From Alienimonas californiensis (lineage in GTDB: Bacteria > Planctomycetota > Planctomycetia > Planctomycetales > Planctomycetaceae): 64,000 nucleotides of DNA. How positions within the stretch are numbered: position 1 is the stretch's first letter; each line of letters opens with the position of its first letter. Positions 8,331 through 15,062 of this stretch are shown in pieces. A program made the position numbers and the translations under genes. Location of the stretch: assembly GCF_007743815.1 (NCBI RefSeq), contig NZ_CP036265.1, forward strand, positions 3,986,823-4,050,822. The letters run 5' to 3'. Under the pieces are notes generated by a model, which had not been told where the DNA came from, ran no database searches, and worked only from the letters and a program-made list of their open reading frames with translations.

Positions 8331-8336
8331 TATACT
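8331..8336 (+). promoter_or_regulatory. Putative -10 element giving a leaderless sufE mRNA
   Basis: TATACT lies eight bases before the sufE ATG (8344), so transcription would begin at or next to the start codon. A weak -35 candidate, GTGAAC at 8305-8310, is 20 bases upstream, and no Shine-Dalgarno sequence is present. This fits a leaderless transcript. Confidence 0.45.
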
Positions 8337-8343
8337 CCCCCCC

Positions 8344-8826
8344 ATGACGTTTCCGACCACGCCTCCCGCCAGACCGGCCCCCGTGCCCGCCAAACCGGCC
8401 TCCGTCGTTCCCCCGCTGGACGAACTCCGTGAGGAGTTCGAGTTCCTGGGGAACTGGGAGGACCAGTGCGAGTTTTTGATCGACGTCGGCATGGACCTGC
8501 CCCGCCTGCCGGAGCAGGACAAGACCGAGGAGACCCGCGTGCACGGCTGCCAGAGCCTTGTCTGGATGACCGTCGGCGAGCAGGACGGCCGCCTCCGCAT
8601 CGCCGCCGAGAGCGACGCGATGATCGTCAACGGCCTGATCGCCGTGCTCTTGGCGACCTTCGACGGCAAAACCCCCGCCGAGGCCCTCGCCGTGGACGTG
8701 GACGAGGTCTTCGCCTCCCTCGGCCTCGACGAACATCTGTCGTCCGCCCGCAAAAGCGGCTTGGCGGGGATGGTTCAACGCATCCGCGGCGAAGCGGCGA
8801 GGTATCGAGTGGAGGGGGCGGAATGA
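8344..8826 (+). CDS. sufE: SufE, cysteine desulfurase sulfur acceptor
   Basis: The 160-residue product takes the persulfide sulfur from SufS and passes it to the Fe-S scaffold in the cytosol. The family core starts at LREEFEFLGNWEDQCEFLID and includes the conserved acceptor Cys69 in VHGCQSLVWM and the FDGKTPAEAL segment. A Pro/Ala-rich extension of about 30 residues precedes the core. The frame is open from 8305, but ATG 8344 is the first methionine and follows a good -10 element. The stop overlaps the sufS start as ATGA, implying translational coupling. The usual order sufCDSE is not seen nearby, so the scaffold genes must be elsewhere. Confidence 0.93.
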   Translation: MTFPTTPPARPAPVPAKPASVVPPLDELREEFEFLGNWEDQCEFLIDVGMDLPRLPEQDKTEETRVHGCQSLVWMTVGEQDGRLRIAAESDAMIVNGLIAVLLATFDGKTPAEALAVDVDEVFASLGLDEHLSSARKSGLAGMVQRIRGEAARYRVEGAE

Positions 8827-10121
8827 ACCAGACATCCCCCGCCCCGGAGGCCCGGGTCTCCCAGGTCATCGACGCCCCGCCGCCGAACACGCCGCTGGAC
8901 GTGGACGCCGTTCGGGCTCAGTTTCCGATCCTCAACCGGCCGCTGCCCAACGGGAAGGCGCTGACGTACCTCGACAGCGGCGCCACCGCCCAGAAGCCGG
9001 CCGTCGTGCTGGACGCGATGCGGGAGTGCTTCGAGAACTACTACTCCAACGTCCACCGCGGCAAAAGCACGCTCGGTCGGCAAGTGACCGGCGCCGTGGA
9101 GCAGGCCCGCGAGGACTGCCGCCGGTTCGTGGGCGCCGCCGACGCCTCCGAGATCGTCTTCACCGCCGGCACGACCGCGGGGATCAACCTCGTCGCCGAC
9201 ACCTGGGCTCGGGCGAACCTGCAACGGGGCGACGTGATCGCCACCACGCTGCTGGAGCACCACGCCAACCTCGTGCCCTGGCAGATGGTCGCCGCACAGA
9301 CCGGCGCCGAACTGCGGTTCCTGCCGCTCACCGACGACGGCCGGATCGACATGAGCCGTCTAGACGAGGCGCTCACGGACCGCACGAAGCTGCTGGCGGT
9401 GACGGCCTGCTCGAACGTCCTCGGCACGCTGCCGGACGTGAAGGCGCTGTGCGACGCGGCGAGGGCTGTCGGGGCGGTCAGCGTGATCGACGCCGCCCAG
9501 TTCGTGCCGCACCGCCGCACCGACGTCCGTGCCTGGGGCTGCGATTTCCTCACGTTCAGCGGCCACAAGCTCTACGGCCCCACCGGCGTCGGCGTGCTGT
9601 ACGGCCGGCGGGACCTGCTGGAGGCCATGCCGCCCTGGCAGGGCGGGGGGAACATGATCCACCGGGTCTTCGCCGACCGCAGCGAATGGGCGCCGCCCCC
9701 GGCGAAGTTCGAGGCCGGCACCCCGCCGATCGCGGAGGTCATTGGGCTCGGCGCCGCGGTAAACTGGGTCGAATCGCTCGACTGGGAGGCGATCGAACAG
9801 CACGACGCCGAACTCGCCGCCTACGCCCTCGAACGCCTGCAAGAGGTGCCCGGCCTGACCGTCTACGGCCCGTCGGCGGAGCATCGGGCCGCCCTCGCCA
9901 GCTTCACGGTCGAGGGCGCCGCCGCGGAGGACCTGAACTTCCTCCTCGATCGTCGCGGCATTGCCGTCCGCCACGGCCACCACTGCACGATGCCGCTGCA
10001 CGATCTGCTGGGCGTCCCGGCGACGACCCGGGCCAGCTTCGGCGTCTACAACACGCCGGCGGAGGTGGACGTGCTCATCGAAGCCCTCCTCGCCGCCCGC
10101 ATCCGGCTGCGGTTGGGGTAA
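8823..10121 (+). CDS. sufS: SufS, cysteine desulfurase
   Basis: The 432-residue PLP enzyme releases sulfur from L-cysteine as an enzyme persulfide, making alanine, for Fe-S cluster assembly. Family marks are YLDSGATAQKP near the N-terminus, NVHRGKSTLG, the PLP lysine K249 in FSGHKLYGPTG, and the active-site Cys388 in RHGHHCTMPLH. A non-homologous stretch of about 30 residues precedes the core. The start ATG at 8823 overlaps the sufE stop by four bases, so the pair is one operon. The length and the RxGHHC motif mark the group II (SufS) type rather than IscS. Confidence 0.95.
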   Translation: MNQTSPAPEARVSQVIDAPPPNTPLDVDAVRAQFPILNRPLPNGKALTYLDSGATAQKPAVVLDAMRECFENYYSNVHRGKSTLGRQVTGAVEQAREDCRRFVGAADASEIVFTAGTTAGINLVADTWARANLQRGDVIATTLLEHHANLVPWQMVAAQTGAELRFLPLTDDGRIDMSRLDEALTDRTKLLAVTACSNVLGTLPDVKALCDAARAVGAVSVIDAAQFVPHRRTDVRAWGCDFLTFSGHKLYGPTGVGVLYGRRDLLEAMPPWQGGGNMIHRVFADRSEWAPPPAKFEAGTPPIAEVIGLGAAVNWVESLDWEAIEQHDAELAAYALERLQEVPGLTVYGPSAEHRAALASFTVEGAAAEDLNFLLDRRGIAVRHGHHCTMPLHDLLGVPATTRASFGVYNTPAEVDVLIEALLAARIRLRLG

Positions 10122-10168
10122 GGCTGACTTAGTTGACCGGGACGCAAACTGGCCGACGGTGTTCTCGG

Positions 10169-11218
10169 CTAATTGGCTTCCTGCATGGCGGCGATGACTA
10201 AGTCTCGCACAAAGGAGTTGAGTTCCGTTATTAGCTCCTCCGGTTTCTGGCCGCGCCCGGAATTACCTTCGTGGACGAGTTTGCTACGAATCGAATAACA
10301 TTGCTCGAAGAACTTGCCCGCGGCTTTTCCGTTATAGGTCTTTCCGGCAAGGAGCGACTCAGCCAGCTTCCTGCCGGAGCGTCCAATGGAGTCGCGGAAC
10401 AGCCAGTCAAGGCTCCCGCAGATTGACTGTTTCTCGTCTTGCGGAAGTTCTGACTCTCGAGTTTGCGAAATCAACGACCGGACGTGGCTTTGCACTACGT
10501 CTGACCTTTCCGACGGTTCGAGGATTGCCTCGACGGCCATGACAAGTGCGAGAAATCGACTACGGATCGACGATTCAAAATAAGAGGCGTTCAAAAGCTC
10601 GCAGGCAATCTCCTGTCTTGCGGTCGGCTTAAGGTTCATTGCGTGAGCTTTCTGAAGCTTCAGAATGAAATCCTCCCCGTCATGCTCGCCAGTCAGCCGT
10701 CCACAAGTACTAGCGAACCGGGTGGGGAGGCTGCTGTTGTAAACGAGAAGCCCGTGCACATCGTTTAGGACGGTCACTCCAGTTCCACGGCGAACTTTGT
10801 CTCTTAGATAGTCCGAGATTCCGCCTGAAGCGACGTTCTTGCCCAAGTCGACGCCCATCCCGGTGCTAATCGAACAGCCGATCAGTGCGGCCCGAGCCTT
10901 TCTTCCCTCTATTTCGGCGGAGGCTTTCGAACGGAACGGCCCTCCCGAGAGTATAAGACAGGAACTGTCCGCGATCGGTTCGCCGGTGCAGGATCGAAGC
11001 GTCAATTGTGGCTCGCCTGCGTTGGCAGGTATTGCAACCTCTCGCTGTTTAATCCCGATCCTGCGTTGCGAAGGCAGGAGAAACCGCACTCTGAAGGAAT
11101 ACTCCGGATTCGGCAAATTCGACGGCACCGAGGTCGGTGGGGCGTGATCCGGCTGCGGCACCTGCTTATTGAGCAATCTCCCAATGAATCTGACAGCAGC
11201 GGCCACTAGTTTCAGCAT
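10169..11218 (-). CDS. ApeA-like HEPN domain protein, candidate RNase/defence gene
   Basis: The 349-residue product has a long N-terminal region of unknown fold (about 1-190) and a helical C-terminal domain (about 195-345) resembling Apea-type HEPN domains: RFLALVMAVEAILEP early and YSIRSKLVHEGN late. The latter gives the RNase-type motif R311-x4-H316. Such HEPN proteins commonly act in abortive phage defence or toxin systems. The gene has about 55% G+C in the 360 bases I counted, well below its neighbours. ATG 11218 is chosen because the upstream open frame overlaps the ThuA gene. No partner gene adjoins it. Recent acquisition is inference. Confidence 0.75.
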   Translation of the reverse strand: MLKLVAAAVRFIGRLLNKQVPQPDHAPPTSVPSNLPNPEYSFRVRFLLPSQRRIGIKQREVAIPANAGEPQLTLRSCTGEPIADSSCLILSGGPFRSKASAEIEGRKARAALIGCSISTGMGVDLGKNVASGGISDYLRDKVRRGTGVTVLNDVHGLLVYNSSLPTRFASTCGRLTGEHDGEDFILKLQKAHAMNLKPTARQEIACELLNASYFESSIRSRFLALVMAVEAILEPSERSDVVQSHVRSLISQTRESELPQDEKQSICGSLDWLFRDSIGRSGRKLAESLLAGKTYNGKAAGKFFEQCYSIRSKLVHEGNSGRGQKPEELITELNSFVRDLVIAAMQEAN

Positions 11219-11298
11219 TGTCGGCAGGCCCTTCGAAGATCTTCCGGGAGGGTGGACGAGATCGCGAGCAGAACGGCCGGGGCCGGTAGATGGGGCCC

Positions 11299-12312
11299 CT
11301 ACCTTGCCTCGATCAGCTCGTCCAACTCGAACGGGCGGGAGGAGGTCGCGTCGGCGGTGGGGAAGTCCTGCGGGACCGGCAGGGTCACCTCGCCGGTGGC
11401 GGCCCACTGGGCGCCGCGGTTGAGGGTGAGGATGAAGTCCACGCTTTCGCAGGCCTCGGCGCTGTGGCCGAGCGTCGTGTGAAACACGCGGCCCTCGCCG
11501 TAGCGGATGGTCATCAACATCGGTTCGTGCTTGCCGGTGGGGGCGTTGTCCGTCTGATCCTTGCCGGTGGCCAGCACGGTCAGGCTCTCCGCCGGGCCGC
11601 GGAGGCGGGCGTAGCACTCGTCCGCGGCGTGCTGCCAGCGGTCGGGCAGGCCGGCGACGATCGGGTGCTCGGCCCGCTTGACGATCGGGAAGGGCAGGCG
11701 GGCGCCGTGCGTGCCGGTGCCGCCCTTGCCGGAGTCGTCGCGGACCAGTTCGCCGGCGTCGCTGTAGTAGAGGTGCACCCCCGCGTCGGCGGAGCGACCG
11801 CCCCAGCCGCCGACGCCGATCATGCGGTTGTACTCCGGCCAGTCGCCGAAGCTGTTGTCGGCCGCGTGCACGCTGACGAACCCGCCGCCGTTCTTCACGT
11901 ACTCCTCGAAGGCCGTCTTCGTCTCCTCCGGCCAGGGGGCCGCGGTGTTGCCGAAGTTGGAGACCACCACGTCGTAGTCGCTCCAAGTTGGATTGAACCG
12001 CGGGTCGGCCTTCGGCTGGGGCAGATCGACGGACTCCCCGGCCCCGGCCCGCGGCAGCCACTCGGCCCGTTTGTCGCCCCGCCAGGTGAACCGGGTGCGG
12101 GCCACGTCGACCGTGAACAGCCCGGTCTCCTCCAGGTACTGCTTCATCATCACCGTGATGAGCGGCCAGTCGGTGTGGTTGTTCTGCCCGTCGACGATGA
12201 GGGCCCGCAGCGGCGGGGTCCGTGCCTCGGTCGTCTCCTGAGCGACCGCGGCCGGGGCGAACGACAGCAGCCCGGCGAGGGCCGCGAGCAGACAGCGACG
12301 GGAGACGAACAC
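11299..12312 (-). CDS. Secreted ThuA-like domain protein
   Basis: GTG 12312 gives a 337-residue product with a clear signal peptide (SRRCLLAALAGLL, cleavage after AVA); an ATG at 12378 would add 22 unlikely residues. The mature part is a ThuA/glutamine-amidotransferase-like fold: RALIVDGQNNHTDW at the start, DYDVVVSNFGN, GGGFVSVHAADNSF, then KRAEHPIVAGLP and GRVFHTTLGHS. ThuA-like proteins occur in sugar-utilisation loci and are abundant in planctomycetes as exported proteins; the true reaction is unknown. The protein probably acts in the periplasm. It follows a small membrane-protein gene on the same strand. Confidence 0.85.
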   Translation of the reverse strand: MFVSRRCLLAALAGLLSFAPAAVAQETTEARTPPLRALIVDGQNNHTDWPLITVMMKQYLEETGLFTVDVARTRFTWRGDKRAEWLPRAGAGESVDLPQPKADPRFNPTWSDYDVVVSNFGNTAAPWPEETKTAFEEYVKNGGGFVSVHAADNSFGDWPEYNRMIGVGGWGGRSADAGVHLYYSDAGELVRDDSGKGGTGTHGARLPFPIVKRAEHPIVAGLPDRWQHAADECYARLRGPAESLTVLATGKDQTDNAPTGKHEPMLMTIRYGEGRVFHTTLGHSAEACESVDFILTLNRGAQWAATGEVTLPVPQDFPTADATSSRPFELDELIEAR

Positions 12313-12399
12313 GGCGGGGGAACCTTCGGCGGGGGGGCGAGCGCCGCCATCGTCGCCGCGACCCGCCGCCCCACGCAACGCGGGCCGGAGCGGGGGGCG

Positions 12400-12645
12400 T
12401 TAGCCTGCTGAGCCGGGCGGATCGGCGGGCGGATCGTCCCGCCCGGGGATGCCAAGCAGCCAGAGCACGAACAGACCGAGCCACCCGGTCAGGACGAGGA
12501 TGCAGGCGAGCGAGACCCGCCCCGCCGTCGAGCGCCCCGCCGCCCACCGCCACCCGATCGCCGCCGGCACGGCCGACCAGAGCCCGAGCACGACGATCTC
12601 CGGCACGCCGCCCATCATGAACCCAGCGTCGTCGTCGAAGGGCAT
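12400..12645 (-). CDS. Small two-helix membrane protein
   Basis: ATG 12645 is chosen because GGGGAGA lies upstream at normal distance; the frame is open to 12684. The 81-residue product starts with acidic PFDDDAGFMMGG, has two membrane segments (about 14-32 and 42-63), and ends in a polar Asp/Pro-rich tail. No family is recognised. It lies 87 bases before the preferred ThuA start on the same strand, so the two may share a transcript. Confidence 0.6.
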   Translation of the reverse strand: MPFDDDAGFMMGGVPEIVVLGLWSAVPAAIGWRWAAGRSTAGRVSLACILVLTGWLGLFVLWLLGIPGRDDPPADPPGSAG

Positions 12646-12818
12646 CGTGGTCTCCCCGAGGTGTAATGAACCTGGGGCGCCCACCCGCCGCCCCGGCCGG
12701 CAGAGGATGCCGCCCGCCCGCCGCCGCGTTCAAGCGAAGCGGGCCGGCGAGCGGCCGAACTCCGGGCCGTTCAGCGGGCTCCCGCCCCCCGCCGGCGTCG
12801 CCCCTCACTCCTCCCCCC

Positions 12819-13535
12819 TCACTCCTCCCCCAGCGCCGCCGAAACCGGCTCGGTCGCGTCCGCCCGGGACGCCGGGAGGTAGTAGGGCACGCCGCTGTGC
12901 TGGTAGGCGACGTAGCGGTCGCCGTAGGCCTCGCGGAGGCGGGCTTCCTCGTGCAGGGAGCCGACGACGAGGTAGAGCGTGGTCGCGGCGTTGAAGGCGG
13001 CGAGGTTCGTCGTCATCCGCGGGTTCAGCCACAGGATCGGCAGCGGGGCGAGGTTCAACGGGTGCCGGCTCCAGGCGAACGGCCCCGCGGCCCGGCGGAG
13101 CCCGACCGCGTCCAGCGCCGGCCCCTGACCCTCCGGCGGCTCCGGCACCGGCCCCCCGGCCAGCCACGCCGCGGCGCTGGGCAGACCGAGAAACCGCGTC
13201 ACCCCCACCTGCCGCAGCGCCGCCAGGGCGAACAGCGTGCCCCCCAGTTGCCCGACCCGCAGCGCCCCGGCCTGCGGGCCGCGGACGTGGTACAGCTCCC
13301 GCCCCGGCGCCCGCACGGCGACCACGGCGATCAGCCCCGCCCCCGCCACGGCCGACCCGTTGAACAGCACGCGGTACAGCCCGGCCCGGTTCCGCTCCCC
13401 CACGGCCCGCCCGACAGCCCGCTTGACGGTCCGCGAGGCCAGCAGGCTGTGCACCGCCGCGAACGCCGCCGTCGCCGCCGCCACCCGCACGGCGCCGCCC
13501 AGAGCGGTCCGTTCCCCGGCGATCCGACGCGGCAT
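12819..13535 (-). CDS. NnrU/isoprenylcysteine methyltransferase-like membrane protein
   Basis: The 238-residue product has four to five hydrophobic segments. The C-terminal half carries the marks of the PEMT/ICMT methyltransferase superfamily: SRHPLNLAPLPILWL and the ending HEEARLREAYGDRYVAYQ, which form the S-adenosylmethionine pocket. In the related NnrU and MddA proteins this fold methylates small thiols or has an unknown role in denitrification. Here the substrate cannot be named. The ATG at 13535 starts a basic N-terminus. The gene is in line with, and downstream of, the GNAT gene on the minus strand. Confidence 0.75.
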   Translation of the reverse strand: MPRRIAGERTALGGAVRVAAATAAFAAVHSLLASRTVKRAVGRAVGERNRAGLYRVLFNGSAVAGAGLIAVVAVRAPGRELYHVRGPQAGALRVGQLGGTLFALAALRQVGVTRFLGLPSAAAWLAGGPVPEPPEGQGPALDAVGLRRAAGPFAWSRHPLNLAPLPILWLNPRMTTNLAAFNAATTLYLVVGSLHEEARLREAYGDRYVAYQHSGVPYYLPASRADATEPVSAALGEE

Positions 13536-13626
13536 GACGAACGCTCCGAGGAGGAATGGAAGGGAACCGCCCCGCGGCGAGCCCCAATGCTGCGACCCCG
13601 CCCCCGGCCCGTCAACGCAGTGCCCT

Positions 13627-13676
13627 GTTCACGCCGCCCCGCTCACGCCGCCCCGCTCACGCCGCCTTGTTCACGC
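13627..13676. repeat. 14-base tandem repeat
   Basis: Three copies of a 14-base unit, consensus GCTCACGCCGCCCC, lie at 13627-13640, 13641-13654 and 13655-13668, followed by a partial fourth. They adjoin the palindromic repeat at 13671. The GNAT stop codon (13657-13659) lies within the third unit. Confidence 0.75.
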
Positions 13677-14166
13677 CTCGGGGGACTGACGTCCCCCGCT
13701 CGCCGGGGGGCAGGGCGAGTTCCATCTGCACGTCGCCGCGGGCGTAGCCGGTCACGCCGGCGCCGGCGACGCGGCGGAAGCCGAGGCGTTCGTACAACCG
13801 CACGGCGGCGGCCAGCTTGGTGTCGGTCAGCAAGCGGACGCGGTCGGCCCCGGCGGCGGTCGCGTGGGCGATGACGGCCTCGGCCAACGCCCGCCCGACG
13901 CCCCGACCCTGAGCGGCCGGGGCGACGGCCATCTTCGCCATTTCGAAGACGAGCGGCCCCCCGCGGATCGCGGCGACCGTCCCCACGGCCCGGCCCTCTT
14001 CCAGAGCGAACCAGATCGCCCCGCCGGGCTCCAGAATCCGCCCGACCGGATCGGCGAACAGGGCTTCGTCCAGCGGTTCCACGGAGAAATCCCGCTCCAA
14101 CCACTCCCGATTGAGCGTTTCGAAGGCCGGCGCCCATTCCGCCGCCCACGGCACGATCTGAACCAC
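13657..14166 (-). CDS. GNAT-family N-acetyltransferase
   Basis: GTG 14166 is preferred: GGGAG lies seven bases upstream and the product then begins VQIVPWAAEW; the frame is open to 14208. The 169-residue protein has the GNAT core, with KMAVAPAAQGRGVGRALAEA (acetyl-CoA pyrophosphate loop, Q/RxxGxG/A form) and LLTDTKLAAAVRLYERLGF (motif B). The family transfers acetyl from acetyl-CoA to amines; the substrate is not predictable. The last 15 residues (ERGTSVPRGVNKAA and neighbours) are encoded by a dispersed palindromic repeat and a tandem repeat, so the original C-terminus was probably replaced or extended. Confidence 0.85.
   Translation of the reverse strand: MVQIVPWAAEWAPAFETLNREWLERDFSVEPLDEALFADPVGRILEPGGAIWFALEEGRAVGTVAAIRGGPLVFEMAKMAVAPAAQGRGVGRALAEAVIAHATAAGADRVRLLTDTKLAAAVRLYERLGFRRVAGAGVTGYARGDVQMELALPPGERGTSVPRGVNKAA
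13671..13704 (-). repeat. Dispersed palindromic repeat inside the GNAT 3' end
   Basis: Reading plus, TCACGCCTCGGGGGACTG is followed by ACGTCCCCCGCTCGCC. This is a full copy of the family with GGGGGAC/GTCCCCC arms. It lies inside the coding sequence of the GNAT gene. Confidence 0.75.
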
Positions 14167-14259
14167 GCACGCACTCCCGACGGCGAGAACCCCCCGCCCC
14201 CAAGACACCGCCCGCTCCGCCGCGGTTCAAGCCCGACCGGCGGGAAGGGGGAGGGAGGA

Positions 14260-14290
14260 GGCGAGCGGGGGACGTCAGTCCGCTGAGGGG
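14260..14290 (+). repeat. Dispersed palindromic repeat, degenerate copy
   Basis: GGCGAGCGGGGGACGTCAGT followed by CCGCTGAGGGG matches the family on the plus strand with one damaged arm. It is upstream of the GNAT gene in the intergenic space. Confidence 0.65.
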
Positions 14291-14316
14291 GTGCGAACGG
14301 GCGACTCACGGGCGGC

Positions 14317-14376
14317 GAAGACGCCCAAGGCGCCCGGCCTCGGGGAGGGGGCGTCTTGGGCGTCTTGGGCGTCTTC
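14317..14376. repeat. GACGCCCAAG inverted repeat, downstream of hypothetical gene
   Basis: Arm GAAGACGCCCAAGGCGCC (14317-14334) pairs with GGCGTCTTGGGCGTCTTC (14359-14376), 17 of 18 bases. The right side also holds three direct GGGCGTCTT-type units. It is just beyond the stop of the gene at 14393 and can act as its terminator. Confidence 0.7.
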
Positions 14377-14392
14377 GAGGGCGGTCGGATCG

Positions 14393-14902
14393 TCAGTCGA
14401 CCGGGGCGGCGTCGCGGTCGGGCGCCCGCGGCCGGGATCGGTCCCCCCTTCGCTCCAAATCGGCGAGTTCTTTCTCGGTGAGCTTCCGGGAGGAGAGCTT
14501 CTGGTCGCGGATGCGAAAGTTGTAGCCGCCGCCGTCAGGGTCGTAGATCCCTAAATCCGCCCACCACACCGTGATGGCGTAGCCGCCGATGTAATGCGTC
14601 GTGTTGCTGTGAAGTCTCGCCCCCGGGGGGAGCACGCCGGTTTCGGCGATTTGCAAATACTGCCGGTAGCGTTCGTCGCTGACGGCCGGCCCGTACTTCG
14701 GCATCCAACTGCGGATCGCGGCGACGACTTCGTCGGTCGTCAGCGGGGGTTGCGTCTTACCGATCGGACTCTCGGCGGCCTCCTCGTTGAACTGGTCGAC
14801 CGCCGCGGCCAGCGACGTTCGTTTCGCCCCGTCGGCGCCCGTCGCGTCGTCCGCGACGGGACCGGGAAGGGCCAGAAGCACGGTCAGCGGGAAAGCGATC
14901 AT
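14393..14902 (-). CDS. Secreted hypothetical protein
   Basis: The 169-residue product starts with a short signal peptide (MIAFPLTVLLALPGPVA). The mature part contains SPIGKTQPPLTTDEVVAAI, a segment I associate with planctomycete exported proteins, then HYIGGYAITVWWADLGIYD and a charged C-terminus rich in Lys/Arg/Glu. No enzyme motif is visible. The gene is flanked on both sides by the same 18-base inverted repeat (14317-14376 and 15000-15051), which isolates it as a single transcription unit. Function is unknown. Confidence 0.65.
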   Translation of the reverse strand: MIAFPLTVLLALPGPVADDATGADGAKRTSLAAAVDQFNEEAAESPIGKTQPPLTTDEVVAAIRSWMPKYGPAVSDERYRQYLQIAETGVLPPGARLHSNTTHYIGGYAITVWWADLGIYDPDGGGYNFRIRDQKLSSRKLTEKELADLERRGDRSRPRAPDRDAAPVD

Positions 14903-14999
14903 CAGGAATCTCGTCCGTGGGAAGCGGGGGAGAACCGACAGCGAACCGGGTCACTCTACCGAACCGTCCCCCGGGCAACCTCCCGCCCGCCGATGTCGC

Positions 15000-15051
15000 C
15001 CAAGACGCCCAAGACGCCCCGTCCGGGGGGAGGGCGCCTTGGGCGTCTTCG
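15000..15051. repeat. GACGCCCAAG inverted repeat, second copy
   Basis: Arm CCAAGACGCCCAAGACGCC (15000-15018) pairs with GGCGCCTTGGGCGTCTTCG (15033-15051) with mismatches near the ends. It lies between the stop of the ATPase gene (15063) and the hypothetical gene, as a probable terminator. Confidence 0.7.
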
Positions 15052-15062
15052 CAGGTTTGGGG

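Noticed and set aside
11219-12808. Very long open frame continuing upstream of the HEPN gene
   Set aside because: The frame is antisense-like or out of phase with the ThuA gene and small membrane gene; codon use and product are low-complexity, so the HEPN gene starts at 11218.
13627-13676. CRISPR-like short repeats
   Set aside because: The units are contiguous 14-base tandem copies without spacers and have no cas genes nearby.
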